Shown one piece after another: positions 33,858-45,246 of a stretch of 64,000 nucleotides of DNA. The notes under the pieces are model-generated. The model saw nothing but the letters and a program-made list of their open reading frames with translations. It did no database searches and was not told the origin of the DNA. Where the stretch lies: NCBI GenBank assembly GCA_014529385.2, contig CM043963.1, forward strand, positions 101,040,912 to 101,104,911. The letters run 5' to 3'. Positions within the stretch are counted from its first letter, which is position 1, and each line of letters starts with the position of its first letter. This DNA comes from Adiantum capillus-veneris (Eukaryota; Streptophyta; Polypodiopsida; Polypodiales; Pteridaceae). The translations under genes and the position numbers were made by a program.

Positions 33858-34602
33858 AGTCTATCGCGATAGACTGGCATTTTTTTTTATCTGGCTCCTT
33901 TTTTGTAGTTGTGACTCCACCAATGGGTTTCCCATACCTTGCACATGGTCTGATCCCAATTTTACCTCAAATGAATGTCAAGTGACCCCTGTTTGGATCA
34001 ACTCCCATTTTTCCAGATTCCCTTCAAGGAGATGTTGGTCTATCTCCTTCATTTTGCATTGTTTTGGGCTCAAACTTAGTGGGTGGTTACCTTGACTCAT
34101 GTTGGAAGACAACTGCTAATTCAAATTTTTGAAAAGGTGGTCCGGTATCCATCTGCTTGGTCTATCGCGATAAACTGAGGTTTGGTGCCAGTGTCATTTT
34201 TTTTGGTTTTGTGACCATCTGTCTGTCTTCTCCCAGTTGATGCAAGGTTTCTTGACCCTTCACATGTAAATTTTACCTGTCTGCCCATGAGATGTCCTGT
34301 TCTGACTCTGAGTTGTATGCATGCCTTTCTCAGCTTTCCATATGAGTCCCTCTTGGAACCAAATTTGGTGTACTGCCTTCATTTGCTCCCCCAAGTCTAG
34401 CTTGTAAAAATTTGAAAAGCCTTCTCCCCCTTAATTGTTGTAGCAAGTCTATCGCGATATACTGGTTTTTTTTTTCCAAAATAGATTTTTCCTGCACTTT
34501 GACTTGATATTGGTGGTTAACCTCCCTTGTTAGTATTTTCCATGAAGCCAAAGTCAAAGATTTCCTTGTCTAAATGTAAGTCCTAGTCTATCGCGATAGA
34601 CT
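33858..34602. promoter_or_regulatory. Four copies of the palindrome GTCTATCGCGATAGAC in the spacer
   Basis: Sites at 33858-33875 (18-bp perfect palindrome AGTCTATCGCGATAGACT), 34160-34175 (one mismatch, GATAAAC), 34446-34463 (one mismatch, GATATACT) and 34585-34602 (perfect 18 bp). Spacings are about 302, 286 and 139 bp. All keep the inner TCTATCGCGATA; changes are only in the outer right arm. Most are followed by a T-rich tract. Function unknown; a protein-binding site or RNA dimerisation site is possible. Confidence 0.9.
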
Positions 34603-36217
34603 GGGCAGTTTGTCATTTTTTCCAGTTTTTTGATGTTAGTTGATAATCATGGTTTTAATAGGCCCTCCTAGACACACACATCAAGTTTTAATCAATTTAG
34701 CAGAATGTACTCCCTGTTTGCAGCACTTAGCTGGTCCTGAAGTTGAAGTAGACCACTTAGGTGATAGTCGCGGTTCCTTTTGGTCTTTGTATGATTTTCG
34801 GCTGTCTTTTACTTCCTTTTGACCTTCCATCCAAGCAGTCGGTTGTTGTTTTGGTGTTTGAAACACCAAGAATGACCATTTGGACGTCTTTCTGGCCTGT
34901 TGCCGGCATTTGCCCTAGTGGCAGAACTTTTTTCCTGAGTGGAGACATTCCATCTCATAGTTGATCTCCTTTGGATGTTCCTTGTTGAATTTGGTGTAAT
35001 GTTGTCACTTGGTCGGCCCGTTAGAGTATCGTGACGCTTTGTGCGGTTTTTTTCAGATAGGGACTTTAGGCTTCGTTTTGACGAACTTTTTCATAATCTA
35101 ATCTTTCAGCCAGTTTGTCGAGGTCATTGGCTTGCTGTCTATGAATTTTGGCTCATTTCCGATCACCTTGGTTTTGTCGCCCCTTTGCAGATCCTGTTAA
35201 ATTAGGGTTTTCTGAGCGGCTTCCTTCACGCTTACCGAGGTCATAGGCTCGATCCCTAAGCTATAGGCATTGTGCCTTTCACTTTTGGTGCCATTCAGTG
35301 GCCTCTAGGTCTCCCTAACAATCATTCTACCGTATGTGTGCACAGGTTGTGATTGTGATGCCGGCGAGGTTTTGCGACTAACTGAAGTAAACAACACTTA
35401 GAGTCAGTGTTGACGAGCATACCTCTCATATCTGATGTCGATCTGGCGACCGTGCGCGATGGATGAGCTCCTTGAAGTCTCAACTGCTGTAGGGAGCTCT
35501 CTCTCTCACTATGGAAAATGACTCAAATGAGGGATTTCTAGCCTAGCCTCTCTATATGTAATTGAGACTCCGACACCAAATTTTCCCATGTTTTACCTAT
35601 GGTCATAACTTTTTGCGAGATGCGGTTTAGGCTCGCAAATTTCCTGATTTGGACTTCGGTTGCTCCAGTTTTACCAGTTTTGTAGATTTCCCCTGTTGGA
35701 GGTCCCTTCATGGCGGTGGTCATTTTGCTCTGTACTTACCTTTGCAATCCTTATTTTTTCTGTGTCTTCTTTATCTTTCTCTGATTAGGTGTCTCTTCTT
35801 TTGTGTTTCCATCTGGATTACGGATTTTTTTCTATAATTTTTGTTAGAAAATTGCTAAAATAAAGCAAATAAATCCCAAAATAACCCGAAAATAGCAATT
35901 CCAACCTAGAAAAATACCAATGAGAAACTAAACACTTTGTAGCTCACTTTTCTCTCGTCTATGTACAATCTCGCTCACTATCGTCAACCTTGGCCTATTT
36001 TTTGCTGTTTTTAGACAGTTTTTGGCCAGAGTTGACTCTCTTTATAGTCTATACACATCCCTAGGGGCTCATGAATGATGATTTGGTCCCCGATTCTGAT
36101 TAATTATGAGGGCATTTTTTTTTCCCAAAATCACACAATAAAATGCAAAAATGGTTGAAAAATTGCTCGCAAACATTGCCCTCTAATATATGACATGATG
36201 AGTCCGCATTTGGAATG

Positions 36218-36237
36218 CCTCTCCCCCTCCTAGTCGG
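36218..36237 (-). other. Second polypurine-tract-like sequence, internal
   Basis: Minus-strand CTAGGAGGGGGAG shares its CTAGGAGGGGG start with the true polypurine tract at 30109-30123, but lies 6 kb upstream of it and no LTR start follows. It may be an internal (central) priming site or chance. Confidence 0.35.
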
Positions 36238-36394
36238 AGTCCTCCCGGACGACAGGGTATTGTCAAGGGTATGTGTTGTGCATGGGTTTGAACTCGTGCT
36301 AATGTAGGCCTTGTAATATAGCCCTATATGCATGTACGGTCAATGCATGTAGAGAGAATTTATGCAGTGCAAGAGGAAGGTATAAGCAATTCGC

Positions 36395-37854
36395 TTATTG
36401 GCATTTGTCGTTGAGGTTTCCTGTGGTATCTTGAATTGGCTGGCAGATTTTCTTTGCAAGTAGTAGTTGTAACTCCGCCGCTCGTTGTTTGATTGTTTTC
36501 CACTGATTTTGAATTGACGTCTGTGGTTCCTTTGAAGTCGATATTGTCACATCTGGTGGAACATTCTCTCCTTCTGCCTTGATGACTCGGGTCTTAGACA
36601 TTGTAGTTTTTGTTGTTGATTCTGTTTGTTTTCTCGTGCTGTTTGTATGATGTTGCTTGACCTTCACAGTTGTAGATATCTGTACGATTGTCATCTTGGT
36701 CTGCCCTTCTTGTGTTGTTGGATCCTTTTGAATTCGCACTTTTGGTTGCCATATCAATATAGTCCGTTGAGTATTTGACAGATTGACTATGTTTCTTTGA
36801 AGTTCCGCTGGCTTTCGGTGTTTTGTATGTTCTTCAAACTCCTTTTTTATAGGGATTAGGCTGTCGCGCCGTATCCACACTTTGTATTGCCGCTTTTGAT
36901 GTAATTGTGCCTCGGTCAGATCTGTACGTCATACCCAAACTTGCCTGGTTCCCTGCATGGTTGCTGATTTTTTATAAGACTTTGCTGGACTTGTAAACTT
37001 TGTTTGTTGTTGCTCAGATCTTTGCGGTTGTATTGACTTTTGTTTCCCCCTTGACATGAATTGGTTATATGATAAGAAGGGTTCTGAAAAGTTTTCCTTT
37101 CTGAACAATGCCTCATTCGTATCCAAATCAATGAATACCCTGTTAGCTTTCATCCATGACACTGCTAAGATACACGGAGTTGCTGATTTGCTTGGTGGCA
37201 GTACATGGAATTTTGTAGTGTACGTGTGTGCCTGCACTGTGATTGGTATTATAATAGAACACATCGTGATCACCTCATCACCCGAAGCTACTTTCAACCT
37301 GTGTGTTTCTGGAATCGTCTTCATTGGTCCAAGTTTCTGAAAGAGCTCAAAGCTGATGACACTCATGTTTGCTCCAGTATCAAGCAATGCATAGATTTCA
37401 ACTTGTTTTGTGCCTGCATAAGCTTTTATGTAAGGACTACACCATGTATCTTCCAAGTTGTTGATGATGTTATCGTCCTGAGCCCTAAGGTCTTTCATGG
37501 TCTTTTCTAATTTGTCGCTTTGTATATCCGCTTCGATTGTATGGGCTGTTGAAAGAGGATATTCGTCAGTCATCATTGGGGTGACCATGTTTATTGTTCT
37601 GAGAAACTGCTTTCGTTTAGCAATCCGTTCCTTTGCTTCTTGTTGTGCCTGGTCTTGAATTCGTTGTTGTTCCTGTCTATAGGTTTTTCCATAATGGAGT
37701 TGAAACAACATTTCCGGTGTTAAAGGTAGATGATATTTTTTTAAACGACACCCATTAATCCAGTTCGGCATTTCTTTTCCATCTAGTGTCGACAGTTTTA
37801 CTGCTCCACTGGATGATATTTCTTGGATCACATAAGGCCCCATGCCCCTTTTCT
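36395..37854 (-). pseudogene. Integrase C-terminal tail fused to a second retropepsin, plus a basic tail
   Basis: The frame opens after a one-base shift near 37860 with KLKKRGMGPYVIQEISSSGA and NWINGCRLKKYH, the integrase C-terminal (GPY/F-type) segment. A Gln/Lys-rich helix follows. Then comes a retropepsin-like domain: VEIYALLDTGANMSVISFEL (DTG at 37373-37381), a strand region THRLKVASGDEVITM, then CILAVSWMKANRVFIDLD (about 37170-37117), in place of the usual ILGxDWLxxxxxxID. A TGA at 36929 interrupts the frame, which continues (36928-36395) as a basic Thr/Lys/Gln-rich tail with no recognised domain. A protease behind integrase is not the standard Ty3 order. Confidence 0.8.
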
Positions 37855-38961
37855 TTAGCTTTTGGCGTGCTGTTTAAGGGTGTATACTAAGACATAGTCA
37901 CCCGTTTTAAAGTCCTTGTTCTTGACATGTCTGTCAAAAAACTCTTTCTGTTGTCTTTTTTTTGCATAGATTGCCACTACAGCATTGAGTCGTAACTCAT
38001 CTAATTTTTCAAGGTCCTCTAACTGTCCTGAAAGTTCATGCCCCGTCCAGTCCAATTGTTTTGCTACCCTTAGTGTGGGGATCAAAAAGTCAATAGGAAA
38101 TATTGCATTTAACCCATATACCATATTAGATGGTGTAGCATTGAGTGTTGTTTTGTATGCAACTCAATAAGCCCACAATGCCGAATAGAGCATCTGATCC
38201 CAATCTGTTCTTGTTTCACTAACTAGTTTCGTAAGAACCGTGCACAATATTTTGTTGGTCGCTTCCGCTTGGCCATTGGCTTGAGGATGATAGGGTGCAT
38301 ACTTGTGATGAATTACCATAAAATCATTTAAGAGATGTTGGATAACTTCATTTACAAAGTGTGTCCCTCTATCACTCACTAGCTCGATTGGAAGGCCATA
38401 ATGTGTAAACACATATTCATATAAGAATTGTGCCGTGGTTCTCGCGTCTGCTTTCGTTGTGGCTTTTGCTTCCACCCATTTGGTCATGTAGTCCATGGCC
38501 ACTATGATATATTGTGCATGTGAACGATACGCTGGTGGAGTGATGGGACCAACAAAATCCAATCCCCATTTAGCGAATGCTCGAGCACTCATCATTGGTC
38601 TTAAGGGCATTTCGTCTCTTTTAACTGGTACCTTAGTGCGTTGACATTCATCACACCTTTTCACGAATTCTGCTGCGTCCTGAATCATGGTCGGCCACCA
38701 TATACCTGCAACCATAATGATTTTTACGGTTCTCTCTGTTGAAAAATGACCACCTGCTATGCCTGCATGAGCCTGTTCCAATAATGGAAAGTAGTCATTT
38801 TCATGTGGAACTAACCTCAGCTGGTCATCAATTCCTCTTTTATACAATTGGTCACTAATGATGGTATACCTATTCGCTTCGATTTGTAAAGCCTTTTGTA
38901 TGGCTTTAGACCAATCTCCTGGCAGCTCCTTATTAGTCAAATAATCCGCAATAGCATGACT
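37855..38961 (-). pseudogene. Integrase (second H2C2, catalytic core, C-terminal start)
   Basis: Two open pieces in one frame are separated by a TAA at 38164. An H2C2 zinc module (QAHAGIAGGHFS..VKRCDECQ, about 38900-38630) precedes the rve core: WGLDFVGPI (first Asp), IELVSDRGTHF (second Asp) and YHPQANGQAEATNK (Glu), the D,D(35)E triad complete. The second piece (38124-37855) has VYGLNAIFPIDF and DRHVKNKDFKTGDYVLVY, typical of the segment leading to the C-terminal domain. Integrase inserts the cDNA into the genome. It shares a frame with the RT-RNaseH region (TGA/TAG-type break at 38962) and ends at a one-base shift near 37860. Confidence 0.95.
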
Positions 38962-41352
38962 CTATGAGGGTGCTACTGTCACTTGGTATAATGTGACATA
39001 ATCCACAGTGGTATTAGATGTGCAAAAGTCGCATTTCTTGATGTAATTTGCTACATCGCCTGCCATTCCTGGCCAATACACTCCAAGTCTTCTTAATTGT
39101 GTATACATCATTTGATTTCCTCTATGAAATCCCCCTGTTGGTGTGTGGGCCTCCTCTAGATATGCTTCGTACTCCTCTGGGCCTATACACAATCTTAGAA
39201 TCCCATCGTTTCCATGATGGTACATTCTTCCCGCAAGCATTGTGTAATTTCGTGCTTGTCTAATGTCTTTCACCGTGTGTTTGTCGTCAAGATTCATTCC
39301 ATATGTCAGCAACGGAATAATTTTCTCTGACCATTTCGGTACCATCTCTATATTAAGGAGGTATGCGTCTGGGAGATCATCATCTACTCCTGTAGCTTTT
39401 TCACCATGTAGTAATCGAGAAAGGTGGTCTGCTCTTTGATGAGTTTTCCCTTTCTTAGCTACTACTGTAAAATCAAACTCCAGCAACACGATGAACCATC
39501 TTACAATTCGTCCCATGTTGCAAGGTTTGTTTACCAAGTACAAGAGTGCCTGATGATCCACAAAGAATGTGAATTTGTTCGCGAGTAAGTAATGCCGAAA
39601 TTTCTTTACAGCATATATCATACCCAATCCTTCTCTTTCAGTGGTAGTATAATTCTTCTCTGCACTGTTGAGTTGTCTACTAGCATAACTAACTGGAAAA
39701 TCTGTCTTTCCCTCATGTGGTTGTGCTAGTATACAACCTATTGCAAATGCTGAAGCATCTACATGTACATGGAAGATCTTTGACCAATCTAGTGCTTTTA
39801 GAATTGGTGCAGATACCAATGCATCTTTTAATTTCCGGGATGACTCCTCACATTCATTTGTCCAAATGAAGAGCGTGATTAGACTATACAAGGGTTTTTC
39901 TATTACAACGTACATGTAGATAAAACGTCGGTAGTATCCACAATGTCCCATAAATGATTGTACCTCTCGTACAATGTTTGGTCTTGGCAATTCTATGATC
40001 ACCTTCACCTTGTCTTCATCAGTGGTAATTCCATTAGCCGACACTATGTGGCCTAAGATTTTACCTTGCCGTACCATGAATACGCATTTTTCTGGGTTGA
40101 GGCAAATCCTATACGTTCTGCATTTTTCGAATACCTTTCTCAGATGATCTATATGGTCTTCTCTCAATAGAGAATAGACACACAAGTCGTCCATGTAAAT
40201 ATCCAAGAATTTTTGCAAGTATTCTTTAAACGCGTGTGTCATTAATCTCTGAAATGTGGCTGGAGCATTGGTCAAGCCAAATGGCATTACCCTAAACGCA
40301 TATATGCCCCATTCTGTTGCAAATGCTGTTTTGTATTGATCTTCTAGTTTAACCCCCAATTGGTTATAACCAGAGAACCCGTCCATAAAGCTATAGGCTT
40401 GCTTGCCTACCACTCGTTCTAGGACGTGTTCAGTGATAGGAAGAGGGTAGTTGTCTCTTATTGTTGCTGCGTTTACCTTCTTGAGATTTACACACACTCG
40501 TAATTTCCCATTTTTCTTGGGTACCACCATTATCGGGGACACCCAGTCCGTGTGTTCTATCTCATAAATAAATTCAGCCTCCATAAGTTTGTCTATCTCC
40601 TCTTTTATCCTTTTGGCGAATGTCTCATTATACGTGTATGGACGTTGTTTGCTTGGCTTTGCATCAGACTTCAGAGGGATTGAGTGTTCACAAATGTTAG
40701 GATCCACTCCCTTCAAATCTTTGTAGGACCAGGCAAATACATCTCGAAATTCCTTAAGTGTTTTGATCAGTAAGTCCTCTTCTTCTCGACCTAGATCTGT
40801 GGCAATGTAAGCAGGTCGAGGATTTTCTCCTGGCTCTGCTAAGTCTATTTTCTTGGTGTTCTGTGGTCCATCGTAGGACTCGTTTGATTTAGGCTCCCTC
40901 ATTGGTTGCTGAACCACCAATCTTCTTTCCTGAATGGTGTACTTACAATAGTGAGGAGGTACATCTATCTTTTTACTCCCATCACTAGCGTTCGCTCCAT
41001 CACTACTTTCCATTTCAGTTGTCCACACATTTTTAATTTTTTTCTTCCACTCATTGTATCTCGTTTTCCGTTCAATTTTCGTCATAATTGGACTACCACA
41101 GACATTCAGTTTTTTTGTTGCGACTCTTTTTTTTGGTTTGCTGGTTTTCTTAGGTTTCAACAGTTTGGACTTAAATCCTGAGTCTTCAGCAACCTTAAGA
41201 AATCTTCCTGACACTTTATCCTTAGCACAATCAACAGCGTGAATGTTCATAAGGAAATGTGTCTTACCTTCAAACTCTGGCATAGGTCTCAACCTGGTTG
41301 GTGTACTGATGTGGTGTCGTTTACTCTTGTATCTTTTTTGGCGTCTCGCGCT
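38962..41352 (-). pseudogene. Reverse transcriptase-RNase H with first H2C2 module
   Basis: A 776-codon open frame (41292-38962), continuous in frame with upstream pol. A charged linker (about 1-200) precedes RT (about 225-440): KKNGKLRVCVNLKKVN, SFMDGFSGYNQ, MPFGLTNAPATFQRLM and the active site YMDD at residues 366-369, where Ty3 elements usually have YIDD. RNase H (about 490-610) has HVHVDASAFAIGCILAQ, EREGLGMIYAVKKFRHYL and FFVDHQAL. An H2C2-type module at the end (EEAHTPTGGFHRGNQ..KKCDFC, about 39240-39005) looks like an integrase N-terminus. A stop at 38962 separates it from the rest of integrase. This part is well kept and suggests recent loss of activity. Confidence 0.95.
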
Positions 41353-42330
41353 TTAGTTTGGGAAATTGTAGAAGACTTCATTGTCTTGATCTTGATTGTC
41401 GTCTCCTTCTGTATTTTTCGACTTCTCGTCATCCGTGTTATGCCTGTTTTCACTTTGATCAGAAGAATCATAAAATGGTTCTCCTTCCTGCTTGATTTCT
41501 TTAGTGGGGATGTCCACATAGACCACTATTTTAATCTCAAGTTTCGTTTCTGTTTTATGGATCCTCGTATTCTCAGCATCCACCTCGTCCTCGTCCTCCT
41601 CCACAATTTTTCTCAACATGTAGTATGGTATGATATCGTAGCCATTCTCATCACAAAATTTGGTGGGAGTGACTTCATTGACGCATACATCCAAGGTAGC
41701 CAAAATTTGAGACCATTCTAGGGGTTCGAGCTTCTCTTCAGGAAAAGGTACTCGTATATAGGCGTCGTCTTCCCAGATCCTCTCTAGTGTCCTTTCATCG
41801 TGGTCAAATGCACTACATTGAGATGCCCCACACATCCATATCTCCTTTTTCTTACAAAGCCACGCTGGGACTTCTTATCCACTAATGGTGGCTGAGTCAA
41901 ATTCTTCCCCCGGGGTTCTCATGACATCATGGTAGCTATGGTTTTTCATGTTTACGCGTGTAGTAGTTGCAGCATGTCTTAGATACAAATAATCATACCC
42001 CCAGTCCTACACCATTTTGAGTTGCCTCATGAACGGTCTACCAAGGATAATTTCATAGTTGTTCTTCTTGCCGAAATCTACTATGGCAAAGGTATGTTCG
42101 TACTCTATGCCACAGGAAGATACCATGATTGCCTCAAGCAATCCTATAGGCCTTTCTATGTGCCCATCCGCCAGTTGCAATTTCATTCTAGTTGTTCGTA
42201 TTGCTGGTTTTCCCCATTTTTCCCATAGCAATTTGGTCGCAATGGTAATGCCAGCTCCACTATCAAGTATTTCCTTAGTCTCTATGCCATTATACTCAAC
42301 TGGTAGGGTCGTGTTGCCGTCTTCCCCTCA
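41353..42330 (-). pseudogene. Retropepsin 1 and protease-RT linker
   Basis: In the RT frame, LPVEYNGIETKEILDSGAGI (DSG at 42256-42264) starts a standard Ty3 retropepsin in its usual place before RT. FAIVDFGKKNNYEIILGRPF (about 42093-42034) is the ILGRPF motif near its end. After a stop at 42007 the frame continues with DWGYDYLYLRH and, after another stop, a 160-codon acidic linker (41835-41353). Retropepsins cleave the Gag-Pol precursor. The protease frame differs from the zinc-knuckle frame upstream, so a frameshift, programmed or mutational, lies near 42300. Confidence 0.9.
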
Positions 42331-43910
42331 CAATACTCTCCTACTTTGTTGAGTGGCACTGGTCTAGTGTTGACTTTCTTCGGTTCTGTGTCATTAAGCT
42401 CGATTTCGAAGAACTTAAGAGGCGTCCTTATGCCAAATTTTTCAAGACATTTGCCCACTTCCGTCCACATGCTTGGCCTAATTTTTAACAATTCTACCAA
42501 TGTGATTGTACACTTGACCAAAGTGGTCAACAAGTCTGTCAGGATTTTAGTGTCCAATTGATTTGAACCGCCTATTCTCTGAGCAGGTACTCTTTGAATT
42601 TCTGACCTTGCCTCATAGTCCCCCATATATGATGGCAAAGTTCGGAGAGATTGGGGTCTACTATCTTCGGATGCAACTGAACCATTATCCCCTTGAAATG
42701 ATTTAACGTCCAAATCCCATGGAGTCTTATTCAAGTTCAGCTCCGAGAAAGGCGCTGACTCGACTGTTTTTGTCTCATATTGTTCTTGAGCTTTTCGCAC
42801 CGTTTCCCATAGCTCTTCAGGCCACTTTTCTTCCACAATAGGAGAATATGGTGGAAAATCTTTCAGTGATTCATCAGTGCTATTAGGTACGTCTTTTGCA
42901 TCCTTTATATCCGGCAAGTACTTAATGTTTTCTATCTTGCCAGGTATCCTTTGTTCGGTTTTGTGAGGTGTTTTATTGTTTGGTGGTTTGATTATTCTAT
43001 CTCCTGCTTCCATAGGTGGAGGCTCCAGTAAAGCTTGTGCAATTTCAATCAGCTGTTTACACATCTCTAGTCTCTGTTTTTCTATCTCTGGATATGGATA
43101 TGTCATCCACCTTTGCTCTAGAGTCTGTCTGTTCTTCAATCTTGCTTCATATGCTTGCAAGATTGCATCTAAGGGTTCATTGATCTTATCTACCAATACC
43201 GACCCTCCTGAGCTTGCACTTCTTGGTCCTTTCATTGATTTTAGAGAGTCGGACGCTCTTTGCTGTTTAAGTTGTTCTCGAGCTATCGTTAGCTTAGTTT
43301 CTACATCTTTTTGTTTTCGCTCACGTCTAGCTTTCATTTTCGCTCTTCGTTCTTTCCATGGATTATCACGACTGACACTAGACTTGTCAGTCTTGATTTC
43401 TTCTTGATTTTCATCGTTACTCTTGGGCTGATTGTCATTTTTCCTTGCTTGGGCTCTAATCAAGACCTTAACCGGAATCGGAGTTTTGTTTTCTGAACCT
43501 CCACTGGACGGTAGCGCTCCCAGCATATTCAAGGTAGTTTTTGCTCCTTTGCTCGGGTTTTTAGTGCAATCACGGATCAAGTGAGTAATTCCACACTCCG
43601 TGCAATATGCGTTGACCCTAATGATTTTGTCATGAGGGCAGTCCCTTAGCCAATGGTCTCCTCCACACTTGTAGCATGTTCCTTTAGGCTGTTGAGATGC
43701 TCGTGGAGCTCCTCTTTGTTGGTGTGCACTCCTTTGCCCACTCATGCCTCCGTTGGCTATGAAAAACAATGTTCTTTCATCCAGGCTATATCGTCCTTCC
43801 CCCGCTGCCTGTGCAGCAGTTGGTGGTCCTGTATTTCCTATCATGCTCCATGGTTCTGGTGTAGAGGGTTCGTCCTGTGGATAATAGACAGAGTTCGTCG
43901 TAGTATGCAT
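42282..43910 (-). CDS. Gag C-terminal part with two CCHC zinc knuckles
   Basis: An open frame of 542 codons. Two knuckles, CYKCGGDHWLRDC and CTECGITHLIRDC (about 43685-43570), have C-x2-C-x3-H-x4-C spacing, common in plant gypsy Gag proteins. They bind RNA during packaging. Long charged, disordered stretches follow (KERRAKMKARRERKQKDVET). Towards the end a folded-looking segment (TDLLTTLVKCTITLVELLKI, IRTPLKFFEIELNDTEPKKV) leads into the shift to the protease frame. The start is not natural: upstream Gag lies in another frame, joined near 43800-43900. Confidence 0.8.
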   Translation of the reverse strand: MHTTTNSVYYPQDEPSTPEPWSMIGNTGPPTAAQAAGEGRYSLDERTLFFIANGGMSGQRSAHQQRGAPRASQQPKGTCYKCGGDHWLRDCPHDKIIRVNAYCTECGITHLIRDCTKNPSKGAKTTLNMLGALPSSGGSENKTPIPVKVLIRAQARKNDNQPKSNDENQEEIKTDKSSVSRDNPWKERRAKMKARRERKQKDVETKLTIAREQLKQQRASDSLKSMKGPRSASSGGSVLVDKINEPLDAILQAYEARLKNRQTLEQRWMTYPYPEIEKQRLEMCKQLIEIAQALLEPPPMEAGDRIIKPPNNKTPHKTEQRIPGKIENIKYLPDIKDAKDVPNSTDESLKDFPPYSPIVEEKWPEELWETVRKAQEQYETKTVESAPFSELNLNKTPWDLDVKSFQGDNGSVASEDSRPQSLRTLPSYMGDYEARSEIQRVPAQRIGGSNQLDTKILTDLLTTLVKCTITLVELLKIRPSMWTEVGKCLEKFGIRTPLKFFEIELNDTEPKKVNTRPVPLNKVGEYCEGKTATRPYQLSIMA

Positions 43911-45246
43911 GCATAGGTACCAAAGCCTTCTCGTCTGACTCGGTTAATGTGGGTGTGTATCTTATGCTGACTGGTCGTAATCCTGGTAGGGGTGGTTGTT
44001 GCCCCAACACTGGTTGTGGTCTTTCTACACCTACAGGTCCTGGTAGGTTGCCAGTCTGATATCTAGGCATCGGTTGGACTTGAGGAGATGTCGCCTGAGC
44101 TTGTGGAGCATAGGGTCGTTCTCTCACATATCCCTTGTTATAATAACACTCCTCAGTTCCATGGTTTGTCCATTTTTGTTCAATCGCACACCATTTTGGT
44201 TGTTTAGCTTGTGGTTTGGAATACAAGTTAATCTTTTTAAGCACTTCCTCTACAAGCTGCTCTTGGCTTACCTCTACTTCCCCCTTCAGTGTTGTCTTAG
44301 TAGACTTGCTCCCGCTTTGTTGTGAGGAAGAATCATCGTCAAGATCCTTGAACTCACCCTCTTTGTAGACCGCACAATTGTCCACAAGGTATAGTGCTTT
44401 TTTGGTCAAATCATTCAACGTAGTGCTCCTTTTCATATGTAAGTCCTTTTGAAGATCTGCATTCCTTAGTCCTTGTATAAATATAAGCATGAGTCTGGAC
44501 TGAGTTGGCAGTTCTTCCACGGGACAGAACTTAACTTATCTTTTTAATCGGAGGGCGGCCTTTCGCACGGACTCTCCATCTTTCTGTTTGAATTTATGGA
44601 TTTGCGAGACGATATTATGAGCTATCCCCCTTTGTGAGAATTACTCGATAAACTCGTCAAACACTTACTCCATAGACTCAAAGTCTCTTTGCTCCACCGA
44701 GTCAAACCATGTAGCCGCATCATCCTCTAAGGTTAAACCGAATCCTGCAAATTGGGTAGGAAAGTTTAGCACCTCTTCAGCTCTAATTACATGCACAAAG
44801 GCTGCTACATGATCTCTTGGATCCTTGCTTCCCGTATATTTCTTGTTTACCCATTTTTGCACTTGAGAAGGTCTAATTCTACGATGGTCTCCAAATCTCA
44901 TCATGGGATCTCCCCTTCCTAGTCGATATAACTCCTCTGGTCTTCTGTAGTGGCCAGGTTCTTCTCCCAATGGTGCTCCTAATCCATAATTTCTAACAGC
45001 CCTCGGGAGAGATGGTTCATCTCTCCGAACTCGTTCTCACGGTGTTCTTCCAAGCTCACTTGACCCCTGAGTCTTTGGCTTACTCTCTCCTTGAAATTGT
45101 GCATAAAGCGGTGGTTCTTGTAAATCCCTTAACCCTCGTGCGGTTTGATAACCCTCTCGGGTTCGGTCTTGTTCTAAGGTAGCACTCTGTCGAAGCCATG
45201 CCTGCAGTGATGGCTGAGTAGCTGGTTGGTCCTGGTAGTTGGACAT
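43786..45246 (-). pseudogene. Gag core (retrotransposon Gag domain)
   Basis: Pieces in one frame with several stops: a Pro/Gln-rich lead (45246-45037), then VQKWVNKKYTGSKDPRDHVA, ATWFDSVEQRDFESM, FDEFIEFSQRGIAHNIVSQI-like text (with a stop) and KFKQKDGESVRKAALRLKR. This is the plant retrotransposon Gag (capsid-like) pattern of paired helices. A long open piece follows (44520-43786) with PTQSRLMLIFIQGLR and a KWCAIEQKWTNHGTEEC motif. The protein forms the virus-like particle shell in cytosol. Confidence 0.85.

Larger units (their letters stand above)
33577..36394 (-). other. 2.8-kb non-coding spacer upstream of the 3' ORF
   Basis: No coding frame is supported. 33700-34650 resembles the 5' leader at 46300-47100: both contain an AAATGCCTTGAATTTTG-like phrase, T-rich runs and the palindrome GTCTATCGCGATAGAC. 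A second polypurine-like stretch lies at 36218-36237. The rest (34650-36200) shows only a short CT run near 35500. Confidence 0.7.

Noticed and set aside
37056-37510. Plus-strand open frames opposite the second retropepsin, and other plus-strand frames within 29192-48739
   Set aside because: They overlap recognisable minus-strand domains and contain no motifs; shadows.
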